11,000 bases of DNA, taken from contig DAINAU010000142.1 in the NCBI GenBank assembly GCA_036733285.1, positions 1 through 11,000 on the forward strand. The letters are read 5' to 3'. The notes beneath the pieces are model-generated. The model was given only the letters and a program-made list of their open reading frames with translations. It did not search any database and was not told the origin of the DNA. A program made the position numbers and the translations under genes. Origin of the DNA: JAGOBX01 sp036733285 (lineage in GTDB: Bacteria; JAGOBX01). This document shows, one piece after another, positions 1-6,805 of the stretch (positions within the stretch are counted from its first letter, which is position 1; each line of letters opens with the position of its first letter).

Positions 1-1970
1 CATATGTAACGGATATGACGGGAAACGCATTGACGTCGTTTTTAAACGAAAAAAACGAGTTTGTCAATCAAATTTTTCTGCAAGGCATGTCAATGAAAGA
101 ACTCGCTCCGAAATTGACCGAGAAGTATTCTCTAATAAAATTCGAGAAGCTGCTTGTGGACGCGACAACCGGCGAGAAAAAAGGATTTATATATATCGGT
201 TTTTATGATTATTATATAAAAAAATCGATTGAAAATCAGACTCAAAAACTCATAGATTCTCAGAATCAGATTGATCAAATGGTGAAAGAAAAAGTAAATT
301 CGGCTATTTCAACAATAGGAATTTTATCGGTTACTGCGATTATAATAATGGCGTTGATAATTTATTGTTTAATGAGGGGACTGCTTGCCAAACCTTTAAA
401 TAAAATCACGATGCTATTAAACGACATTGCCGACGGAAAACTTCAGCTTGAAAAAGTTCAAGTTAAATCCAACGACGAAACAGGGAAAATATCTTCGGCT
501 TTTAATAAAATGCTCGACGGTTTGAATAAAATACTTATTCAGGCGAAATTGATAGCCGACGATAATCTTGAAGACGAAAAACTTAATGAAAAGATTAAAG
601 GCGATTTAGGCGAATCATTCAGCGTAATGATAGAAAAATTAAAAAATCTCGCTCTGCAGGCGCGCTTGATTGCAAACGACGATTTATATAATTCAAATTT
701 AAGAATAGATATTTCAGGGTCGCTGGGCGGAGCTTTTTCCGAAATGGTAACAAAACTGCGCGCGCTTGCCGAGCAGGCGAAAATCATAGCTAAAGACGAA
801 CTCGAGAATAAAAAACTCATAGTGGATGCGAGCGGTTCGCTTGGCGAAGCGTTTTCCGATATGATAAAAAATTTAAGGACGTTAGCTGAACAGGCGAAAA
901 TTATTTCCACGGGAAATATAAGCGACAGACGGCTGTCAATCGAACATAAGGGAACTCTCGGTTCGGCGTTTGCGGATGTTGTCACTATGCTTCAGAATAT
1001 TTCCAAACAGGCGGCGGCGCTTGCTAAAGGCGATTTGAACAATTCAATTTTGGATTTAAAATTACCGGGAGAAGTGGGCGATAATTTTTCGACGATGACC
1101 ATTAATTTGCGGAAATTAATCGCAAATCTCGAACAGGTTATAAAACAGGTTGAAGACGCGTCAAAAAATCTTCAGACGGTAACGAATTCTATTTCCGTAA
1201 TTTCCACCGAATATGGAAAAATGAGCAGCGAAGAATCGTTTTTGGTTAACGACGTCAATACGGCGTTAACTCAATTTTCTTCTTCAATTCAACATATTGG
1301 AAACAACTGCGATAAAGGAAAATCAAACGCTCAAATAGTAAATTCAACAGTGGAAGACGGCTGCAAAGTAATTTCCGAATTATTTCAAAGTATGGAGGAA
1401 ATAAACGACGCTATGAAAAAAACTGCGGCTCAACTTCAGGAGTTGAACGAAAGCAGCAGAAAAATAAGCAATATAGTAAATATTATAACGAGCATAAGCG
1501 AAAAAACGTCGCTGCTTGCGCTTAACGCCGCTATTGAAGCGGCGCGAGCCGGCGAATCGGGACGCGGATTCGCGGTCGTCGCAGACGAAGTGAATAAACT
1601 TTCCGAACAAACTCAAAAGTCGGTCAAAGAAATTTCAATGCTTGTCGATACAATTAAAACTCAAAGCGAAATATCGTCGAATTCAATGAAAAACGGAATT
1701 AACCTTCTTCAGAAAGGAGTTGAACTTACGGAAAAATCCACGCATGCGTTCAAACAAATAAGTTCGTCGATAACCGAAACCAACGATTCAATAATCGATA
1801 TTTCGGATTCAGTTAAAGAACAGTCGTCGGTTGTGTCGAGCATAGTGTCCATTACCGACAGGTTGAAAGACATATCCGACAAGGTTTTATTGAAAAGCAA
1901 GGATTTGACTGAAAGCGGAGAAGTTTTAAGCGCGTCGACTCAAAATTTAATCCGGCTGCTTAACAAATAA
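1..1970 (+). CDS. Methyl-accepting chemotaxis protein with poly-HAMP array (5' end outside window)
   Basis: Chemoreceptor that passes a periplasmic signal to CheA/CheW. The frame is open to the left edge with no stop, so the first internal ATG (base 15) is probably not the start and the N-terminus is missing. Counting from that Met, residues 1-95 are the end of a periplasmic sensor domain, 98-121 a membrane helix, and 122-172 a canonical HAMP (Pro127, then NDETG before the second helix). Residues 173-367 are five 39-residue HAMP-like units. Residues 368-651 are the antiparallel signalling bundle, with its tip at 496-532 (LLALNAAIEAARAGE, then GRGFAVVADEV). No C-terminal CheR/CheB tether pentapeptide is visible. 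hisH follows after 11 bases. The family call is secure; the ligand is unknown because most of the sensor is outside the window. Confidence 0.95.
   Translation, partial: YVTDMTGNALTSFLNEKNEFVNQIFLQGMSMKELAPKLTEKYSLIKFEKLLVDATTGEKKGFIYIGFYDYYIKKSIENQTQKLIDSQNQIDQMVKEKVNSAISTIGILSVTAIIIMALIIYCLMRGLLAKPLNKITMLLNDIADGKLQLEKVQVKSNDETGKISSAFNKMLDGLNKILIQAKLIADDNLEDEKLNEKIKGDLGESFSVMIEKLKNLALQARLIANDDLYNSNLRIDISGSLGGAFSEMVTKLRALAEQAKIIAKDELENKKLIVDASGSLGEAFSDMIKNLRTLAEQAKIISTGNISDRRLSIEHKGTLGSAFADVVTMLQNISKQAAALAKGDLNNSILDLKLPGEVGDNFSTMTINLRKLIANLEQVIKQVEDASKNLQTVTNSISVISTEYGKMSSEESFLVNDVNTALTQFSSSIQHIGNNCDKGKSNAQIVNSTVEDGCKVISELFQSMEEINDAMKKTAAQLQELNESSRKISNIVNIITSISEKTSLLALNAAIEAARAGESGRGFAVVADEVNKLSEQTQKSVKEISMLVDTIKTQSEISSNSMKNGINLLQKGVELTEKSTHAFKQISSSITETNDSIIDISDSVKEQSSVVSSIVSITDRLKDISDKVLLKSKDLTESGEVLSASTQNLIRLLNK
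531..1115 (+). repeat. Five tandem 117-base (39-residue) HAMP-like repeats inside the chemoreceptor
   Basis: Units begin at chemoreceptor residues 173, 212, 251, 290 and 329 with no spacer or length variation. Each has a first helix of the type LAEQAKIIAKDEL, a connector of about 12 residues, then a second helix starting G-x-L-G-x-A-F-x-x-M. The last unit keeps the classical A-x-G-D-L ending of a HAMP first helix. Similarity is clear in protein but poor in DNA, so the duplications are old. The 39-residue period is shorter than a free HAMP (about 50), which suggests that the second helix of one unit runs directly into the first helix of the next, as in concatenated HAMPs of soluble receptors such as Aer2. 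Confidence 0.85.
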
Positions 1971-1981
1971 ATTGAGCGAAA

Positions 1982-2596
1982 ATGAATAAAATTTCGATTA
2001 TAGATTATAATATTGGAAATATCGGCAGCGTAATAAAAGCCTTTAAATTTATTGGAGCCGAAGTCGATTCCATTAATACGCCCGAACAAATTTTAAAAAG
2101 TTCCAAACTCGTTTTGCCTGGCGTAAGCGCTTTTGGTTCCGCAATGGATAACCTGAAAAGTTTGAATCTGATTCAGTCTATAAAAGAATTTATAAAATCG
2201 GGAAAGCCGTTTCTTGGAATTTGCGTTGGAATGCAGATATTGTTTGAGGAAAGCTCGGAGAACCCGGGAGTTTCAGGACTGGGAATTTTGCGCGGCAAAG
2301 TTGAGAGGTTTGCGGATTCCGAACTTGCAGTTCCGCAAATGGGCTGGAATACAGTATCAATTCAAAAGGAAAGCTCTTTATTGAAAGGAATAAAAACTTC
2401 CGAATATTTTTATTTTGTTCACTCTTATTATTGCATACCCGAATCGGAAAAAAATATTTTAACTTTAACGGATTATGGAAAAAATTATTGTTCTTCGATA
2501 GCGAAAGAAAATATAAGCGCGGTTCAATTCCATCCTGAAAAAAGTCAGAACGGCGGTTTGAAAATTTTAAACAATTTTTTGGAAATGCGTTTATGA
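1982..2596 (+). CDS. hisH: Imidazole glycerol phosphate synthase, glutamine amidotransferase subunit HisH
   Basis: Class I glutaminase that releases ammonia from glutamine and channels it to HisF, which makes imidazole glycerol phosphate and AICAR in histidine synthesis; cytoplasmic. The 204 residues match the usual length. Visible motifs are the N-terminal IDYNIGN, the LPGVSAFG oxyanion-strand region, the nucleophile elbow GICVGMQ (Cys81), the HisH-typical VPQMGWN and YFVHSYY, and the catalytic pair in QFHPEKS (His184, Glu186). The ATG follows the chemoreceptor stop by 11 bases with only a weak purine stretch ahead of it. The stop overlaps the thioesterase start. Neither hisF nor hisA is adjacent. 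HisH-like subunits also serve sugar amidation in surface-polysaccharide loci, but no such genes are seen here, so ordinary HisH is preferred. Confidence 0.92.
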   Translation: MNKISIIDYNIGNIGSVIKAFKFIGAEVDSINTPEQILKSSKLVLPGVSAFGSAMDNLKSLNLIQSIKEFIKSGKPFLGICVGMQILFEESSENPGVSGLGILRGKVERFADSELAVPQMGWNTVSIQKESSLLKGIKTSEYFYFVHSYYCIPESEKNILTLTDYGKNYCSSIAKENISAVQFHPEKSQNGGLKILNNFLEMRL

Positions 2597-3015
2597 AAGA
2601 ATTTAATTCTTACCGTCTTGTCAAATCCGAAGACTTAAATCATCACGGAACTTTGTTTGCTGGCAGAACTTCGGAATGGTTTGTCGAATCCGGTTTTATC
2701 GCCGCGGCGCATTATTTGAAACCCGAAAATATTGTTTGCGTCAAAATTCACGGGATGCTTTTCAAAAAACCGGTTCAACGCGGCGATATAACAAGGTTTT
2801 CAAGCAAAGCCGTTTATTCGGGTAAAACAAGCATTACCGCTTACATCAAGGTTCTAATAAACGATGAAACCGAAGCCGCGGTCGACGGATTCATTACTTT
2901 CGTCAATTTGGATGAAAACGGAAAACCGGCTCCGCATAACGCGGTTTTGATTCCTGAATCCGATGAAGAAAAAAAGCTTGCTTTGACCGCAAAATCTCTG
3001 CTTCCGGGCAAATAA
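2593..3015 (+). CDS. Hot-dog fold acyl-CoA thioesterase (YciA/BACH type)
   Basis: Predicted to hydrolyse an acyl-CoA thioester; the chain-length preference cannot be read from sequence. At 140 residues it is one hot-dog domain. The N-terminal motif NHHGTLFAGR (residues 16-25) followed by a helix containing Glu32 is typical of this family, where Asn and an acidic residue on the central helix form the active site. Later features are VKIHGMLFKKPVQRGD (residues 50-65), the Lys78-Thr79-Ser80 strand segment and a C-terminal strand FVNLDENGKPAP. The start ATG overlaps the hisH stop as ATGA, implying translational coupling. No metabolic partner lies nearby. The C-terminus is mostly charged helix. The superfamily call is firm and the physiological substrate unknown. 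Confidence 0.88.
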   Translation: MKEFNSYRLVKSEDLNHHGTLFAGRTSEWFVESGFIAAAHYLKPENIVCVKIHGMLFKKPVQRGDITRFSSKAVYSGKTSITAYIKVLINDETEAAVDGFITFVNLDENGKPAPHNAVLIPESDEEKKLALTAKSLLPGK

Positions 3016-3090
3016 TTTTTTGTTCGGATAAATTGTATGTAAAATAATCTTTCGGAAATATTATTTTATGAATAGTTTCTAATAGCTAAA

Positions 3091-4482
3091 ATGTTAAAAT
3101 TTTTTTTAAAAATATTTTTGCCTGTAATATTTATATTTGTTTTTTTTTATCCAGAACTGATTTTTGAAAACGAGCTTTTTTTTTCATCGCGTCAAAACCG
3201 AATATCTTATAAAATTCTTGAAAAATCATCTTTAGAAAAGTTTTTTTCAAACCCGTATTTCAATGATTCTTCAAAATCAAGCTTTGCGGTTTTATCAGTT
3301 CCAAACGGTTTGATAACGATTCTTTTCAATTCTATTTTTAAAAGATTAGGAATGTCTTTTAAATACGCGTATTTATTTTCCGCAGTTGTTATTAATTTTC
3401 TGATTTTATTATCAGGATATTATTTTTTATTGAAAAAAATCGGAAAACTTAATTTCTATTCTATTTTAATCTTGATTTTTTTCGCGTCAATTTCAGTATT
3501 TCAACTTATGAAAATTAATATTAATTATATTTCAGTTTTTATTTTTTCCGGCTGGATTATTTATTATCTTGTGAAATTTTTATTGTTCAGCCCGAATATT
3601 TTCAATTTTATAATGACTTCGTTTTTTTTATCTTTAAATTTTTATTGGAATTTCAGTCTGCATTTCAGCCGGAGTCTGGGGTTAATATATTTTTTTATTT
3701 CAGTATCGTTTATTTTATTTTCGTTATTATCTTTAAAACTTATAAGTCCTGAAAAATATAAAATTTTTTCAAACAAATCGCCAAATAAAATTTTGTTGCC
3801 GTTTTGTTATGCGGCGGTTTATTCAATAATAAATTCGCCTGTATTATTCGCTTTGCGCGGTCATGATATTTCCGGCGGAAATATTTTATTAAATGAAAAT
3901 ATAATATCTGTCGAATTGCTTGTAATTTCAATTTTAGGTTGTGTAATATACGCGGTTTCAGGGGCGTTTTACATTAAAAAAATATATATCGTCAATGTTT
4001 CGGGATTTTATTCGGCGCTGTTTTTATGCGCCGGAACCGTTTTGATTTCTTCGGTTTTTTTTCATAGTTTCCTGCCGGAAATATTTAGTTTACAAAAAGA
4101 AGTTCTGAAAATATTCGTTCTAATATTTTTTCCTTCATTAAGCGTTTATATGTTTTTCGGAATACGCAAATATATTGAAAACAAACGAGCTAAAAAAAAT
4201 CCGATATTAATTATACCGGTAATTCTTGTTTTGATTTTAGCGATTTTTTTATATTCGTATTTTCCGGAGTTTTCGTTTTTTAAATATGTCGAATCGGTTT
4301 ATTTTGTTTTATATTTTTTATTTTTTTATTTGTTGTCTAAAAAATCCAATTCTGTTAAATCAAAGAATATCTGGCTGTTTTTTTTGTTTTTAATTCTGAT
4401 AAGTTTTATTTCGTCTTTTAGAACTCCGGAAAATTTTATAGACGTAAAAGCGATAACCGAAAACTTTGCCGAAACTCCATAA
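3091..4482 (+). CDS. Polytopic membrane protein of unknown function
   Basis: A 463-residue inner-membrane protein that I do not recognise. Helices are expected near residues 4-20, 90-114, 121-140, 146-168, 171-188, 195-216, 233-254, 271-297, 304-325, 337-357, 371-390, 400-416 and 426-443, about thirteen in total. The soluble stretch 21-89 between the first two helices is the longest loop. This layout (one helix, a long loop, then many helices) recalls GT-C glycosyltransferases and YfhO-like proteins, but I see no convincing DxD or ExD catalytic motif, so this is only a suggestion. The gene is extremely T-rich, with long runs of Phe, Ile and Leu. The ATG has no evident Shine-Dalgarno sequence but directly precedes a good first membrane helix. 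It lies 75 bases past the thioesterase, so co-transcription is uncertain. Confidence 0.82.
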   Translation: MLKFFLKIFLPVIFIFVFFYPELIFENELFFSSRQNRISYKILEKSSLEKFFSNPYFNDSSKSSFAVLSVPNGLITILFNSIFKRLGMSFKYAYLFSAVVINFLILLSGYYFLLKKIGKLNFYSILILIFFASISVFQLMKININYISVFIFSGWIIYYLVKFLLFSPNIFNFIMTSFFLSLNFYWNFSLHFSRSLGLIYFFISVSFILFSLLSLKLISPEKYKIFSNKSPNKILLPFCYAAVYSIINSPVLFALRGHDISGGNILLNENIISVELLVISILGCVIYAVSGAFYIKKIYIVNVSGFYSALFLCAGTVLISSVFFHSFLPEIFSLQKEVLKIFVLIFFPSLSVYMFFGIRKYIENKRAKKNPILIIPVILVLILAIFLYSYFPEFSFFKYVESVYFVLYFLFFYLLSKKSNSVKSKNIWLFFLFLILISFISSFRTPENFIDVKAITENFAETP

Positions 4483-4553
4483 TAATTTTTAAAAATACGG
4501 AGAATTTAAATTCGGATAATCCTTCAACCCGAAAACTGCATGTCATTCTCGTT

Positions 4554-4620
4554 CCGTAGGTTTTCCTGCGCTTTGCGCAGTTAACCTACGGCTATGTGAA
4601 ATTCAAACCTTTCAGGTTTG
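4554..4620 (-). repeat. Dimeric hairpin element, copy 1 (reverse orientation)
   Basis: Left hairpin: 9-base arms at 4554-4562 and 4583-4591 (CCGTAGGTT/AACCTACGG) enclose a second 6-base stem, 4566-4571/4575-4580 (CTGCGC/GCGCAG). The linker at 4593-4603 reads AATTTCACATA on the minus strand. The right hairpin is a perfect 7-base stem at 4604-4610/4614-4620 with a TTC loop. Read on the minus strand the order is variable hairpin, linker, CCRYAGG hairpin, the same as in the other copies. Confidence 0.75.
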
Positions 4621-4651
4621 TTTCCCGAATCATCGTTATTTCATTTTGTTT

Positions 4652-4698
4652 CCATAGATTTCATCTGCGGCATGTGAATTTCGACACTTTCAGAGTCG
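4652..4698 (-). repeat. Dimeric hairpin element, copy 2 (reverse orientation)
   Basis: The hairpin at 4652-4670 has 8-base arms, CCATAGAT/ATCTGCGG, with one mismatch, one G-T pair and a TTC loop. A linker variant at 4671-4681 reads AAATTCACATG on the minus strand. The hairpin at 4682-4698 has arms CGACACT/AGAGTCG with one central mismatch and again a TTC loop. This is the least perfect of the four copies. Confidence 0.65.
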
Positions 4699-4730
4699 CT
4701 ATTTGATTTCACATTTTTTCGTTCAATCGA

Positions 4731-4779
4731 CAACCGCGAATGCGGTTGAATTTCACATAACCATAGGCGCAACCTATGG
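4731..4779 (+). repeat. Dimeric hairpin element, copy 3 (forward orientation)
   Basis: The first hairpin has perfect arms CAACCGC/GCGGTTG at 4731-4737/4742-4748 with loop GAAT. The linker AATTTCACATAA is at 4749-4760. The second hairpin has perfect arms CCATAGG/CCTATGG at 4761-4767/4773-4779 with a 5-base loop. It is followed by AAAC, as is copy 2 when read on the minus strand. Confidence 0.75.
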
Positions 4780-4805
4780 AAACCGCGCAATCAATCTTCG
4801 TCTCC

Positions 4806-4856
4806 TCGACCATGATAAGGGTCGAATTTCACATAACCGCAGGCAACCGCCTGTGG
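4806..4856 (+). repeat. Dimeric hairpin element, copy 4 (forward orientation)
   Basis: The first hairpin has arms TCGACC/GGTCGA at 4806-4811/4820-4825 with an 8-base loop. The linker AATTTCACATAA is at 4825-4836. The second hairpin has 8-base arms CCGCAGGC/GCCTGTGG at 4837-4844/4849-4856, with one G-T pair and loop AACC. Both linker and layout match copy 3 closely while the stem sequences differ. Confidence 0.75.
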
Positions 4857-4859
4857 AAT

Positions 4860-4893
4860 AAAAAAATCAAAAAACAAACCGTTTTAACGGTTT
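4860..4893 (-). terminator. Likely intrinsic terminator of the leftward operon
   Basis: On the minus strand, 29 bases past the stop of the 627-residue gene, a 7-8 base stem AAACCGTT/AACGGTTT (4876-4883/4886-4893) is followed directly by a T-rich run (4875-4860: G, six T, GA, seven T). The stem is modest in GC content, but stem plus T-tract in the right orientation fits Rho-independent termination. It is not part of the dimeric repeat pattern. Confidence 0.6.
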
Positions 4894-4921
4894 TAACAAG
4901 GACTTTTGAACGGCATAATGT

Positions 4922-6805
4922 TTATATTATATAATTTGCGGCGTAAGTTCTGACTTTATGACCGTTTAATATGTGAGCTTCGCGGAGTTTTTCTATTGTT
5001 TTGCCGGAAAATTTAGAAAGCGGAATATAAATCCATTTGCGTTTGAATTGTTTGGCTAATTGCCGCAGAACGAGGTCGGGTTTTTCGGGAGAAATAATAA
5101 CGCAGTATTTTTCATTTGAATAGTGAAGCGCGCCCGCCGCGATTCTATGTTCGGCGGCAGAATATTTATGAAACAGCGGATCGCCCCAGATATCTTTAAA
5201 GAATCTCGGCGGATACCACATCGCGATAGCCCCGTATTGCATTCTGCCGATTCCAGGACCAATTATGCAGTCTTTATAATCCGTGGCTATAACAGAGAGA
5301 GTTGATTCTTTGTCGTGTTCCGCCCATAAAGTGCATTTCCAATTATATTTTTCGTGGTCGAGCGGATATTCAAAAAAAATCAAAACTGTGTCGACGCTTC
5401 CCCTGACATTAGGAATTTCTTTAACGTAAATTTCATTTTTATGCCAGTTTTTCAGGGTTTCCCGCATATCAAGACCGTCTTTAAAAGAAGTTGAAAATTT
5501 TTCCGATTTGAAATGATTGTCGTTTAAAACAGATTTGGCGTAGTTTCTGACGTAATTATTAAAATTTTCAATTTTTACGTCTTCGGGCGGCCATGAGCAA
5601 ACCGTGTTTGGATTCCATAACATTTTATATTTTTTTTGTTTTTCTCTGGAAAGAGGTTTTTTTTTGAGTTTAACGTTTTGCCAGAAAAATTTTCTGCCGT
5701 CCAATCTGTTGAAAGATTTCAGTTTTTCTCCGGTTTCAAACATAACGCAACCTATATTAAACTTGAGCGATTGCGTTTCGTTATAAATATTGTCCGATTC
5801 TTGCCGTTCATCCGCATATCCGTATAATTTCGCCGTTTCAGCGAGTTCTATAGCAAAATTATCGTTGATTGTCTGTTTTGCGGCTGTTATTATCGTATAT
5901 AAATCAGGAGTAAGTCTGTTTCTGATAAGCGTTAAGTTTCTAATGTATTTGAGAAGGATATTATAGGATTTCAAAGTTGTTTTGGAGGAAACGAGATTGA
6001 ATTTAGAATTATATTTATTTCTTGTTTCAATGAGAAGTTCTTTAATAAAATCAGGGAATCTGAACCTGCCGTCCAATAAAGCGCTTCTGTTTTTTTCAAA
6101 TACATATTCTGCGTAGGGAAGTTCTCCGAGAACAAAACTTAAAGAATTCTTATCTATGGCGAATAAAGAGCCTGCGTCAGAAAAACTGAAATCGTTTAAT
6201 TGGTCGGAAAAAACAGGCGGCTTATGTAAATTCAAATAAGAATCCTTAACGTAAATCCAGTAATGTATAGAAGGAATAAATAATATTTTTTTAAAATCCA
6301 ATTCGAGAATATGAATCTGATGAGCCATATAATCAGCTCTGTTTTGGAGATGGGGATATTTTTTCAAATCAAGGGATTTCAAGGAAGTTACCGCGTAAAA
6401 TTTATTCAAATCGCATCCGCGAAGCGCGTAAGAGTCGGGAAAATCAATGTCATTTTCAACAAACGGTTCGGCGTCGTAATCAATAAAAAAAAACGGGATT
6501 TTTTCTTCAATGCAAATTTTTACCGCCATAGCCGCGGCATTGCACGGACTTGAAACCGCATAACCGAATCTGTCGCCGGAACTTTCGCAATAACCCGCGC
6601 AGTAGATTTCAGGAAGCAGTTTAACCGCTTCCGAGTAAGCGGATTTTAACGATGCGGGAAGCGGCAAAGCGACCGCGTCGTATTTAGTATCAAGCAGAAC
6701 CGAATTAGTAATTTCAGAAAAAATGCCGTCTCCGAAAATAACTGGAAGACAATCCGTTTTAGGCGAGATTTTTAAAAAATCAGAGATTTGGAATTTCATT
6801 TTCAT
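4922..6805 (-). CDS. Unknown protein paired with a MoxR ATPase; TraB/ChaN/Tiki-like N-terminal region
   Basis: A 627-residue soluble protein with no signal peptide or membrane helix. Residues 18-195 look like a TraB/ChaN/Tiki or DUF5682-like fold: a first strand PVIFGDG (21-27), YDAVALPLPASL (42-53), IPFFFIDYDAEPF (103-115), RADYMAHQI (156-164) and a closing strand ILFIPSIHYW (174-183). In active members a Gly-His pair and an acidic residue are expected in the first two strands; here these positions read GDG and LPLP, so activity is doubtful. Residues 200-395 are helical. Residues 398-627 look like a separate domain, with SWPPED, DGLDMRETLKNW, GPGIGRMQYG, a YPP motif, AEHRIAAGALHYS and a final LNGHKVRTYAANYI. 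No VWA MIDAS motif is seen. The start overlaps the ATPase stop by one base (TAATG), so the two are translationally coupled. The function is unknown; the N-domain assignment is my inference. Confidence 0.85.
   Translation of the reverse strand: MKMKFQISDFLKISPKTDCLPVIFGDGIFSEITNSVLLDTKYDAVALPLPASLKSAYSEAVKLLPEIYCAGYCESSGDRFGYAVSSPCNAAAMAVKICIEEKIPFFFIDYDAEPFVENDIDFPDSYALRGCDLNKFYAVTSLKSLDLKKYPHLQNRADYMAHQIHILELDFKKILFIPSIHYWIYVKDSYLNLHKPPVFSDQLNDFSFSDAGSLFAIDKNSLSFVLGELPYAEYVFEKNRSALLDGRFRFPDFIKELLIETRNKYNSKFNLVSSKTTLKSYNILLKYIRNLTLIRNRLTPDLYTIITAAKQTINDNFAIELAETAKLYGYADERQESDNIYNETQSLKFNIGCVMFETGEKLKSFNRLDGRKFFWQNVKLKKKPLSREKQKKYKMLWNPNTVCSWPPEDVKIENFNNYVRNYAKSVLNDNHFKSEKFSTSFKDGLDMRETLKNWHKNEIYVKEIPNVRGSVDTVLIFFEYPLDHEKYNWKCTLWAEHDKESTLSVIATDYKDCIIGPGIGRMQYGAIAMWYPPRFFKDIWGDPLFHKYSAAEHRIAAGALHYSNEKYCVIISPEKPDLVLRQLAKQFKRKWIYIPLSKFSGKTIEKLREAHILNGHKVRTYAANYII

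Larger units (their letters stand above)
4483..4921. other. Convergent intergenic region without genes, filled by hairpin elements and a terminator
   Basis: This 439-base stretch lies between the 3' ends of two converging genes. No reading frame with gene-like composition is seen. It holds four dimeric hairpin elements (4554-4856) and, at 4860-4893, the probable terminator of the leftward operon. The first 70 bases after the rightward stop are AT-rich and contain nothing I can name. Hairpin arrays between convergent genes are the classical setting of REP/BIME-type repeats. Confidence 0.75.

Noticed and set aside
539..985. 148-codon open frame antisense to the poly-HAMP region
   Set aside because: It mirrors the 39-residue repeats of the real gene; the Ser/Ala/Phe-rich product is typical of an antisense shadow.
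3040..3068. Nine-base inverted repeat upstream of the membrane-protein gene, possible operator
   Set aside because: Both arms are pure A/T in a very AT-rich spacer with an 11-base loop; a chance match is likely and no promoter fits around it.
4554..4591. Intrinsic terminator of the rightward membrane-protein gene
   Set aside because: The stem is strong but no T-tract follows on the plus strand, and it fits better as half of a dimeric repeat unit.
4554..4856. CRISPR array
   Set aside because: The repeats are hairpins of differing sequence and orientation. There is no identical direct repeat with uniform spacers and no cas gene nearby.
4922..6805. VWA-domain partner of the MoxR ATPase (NorD/CbbO/CobT type)
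   Set aside because: No DxSxS MIDAS motif with the following Thr and Asp was found anywhere in the 627 residues.
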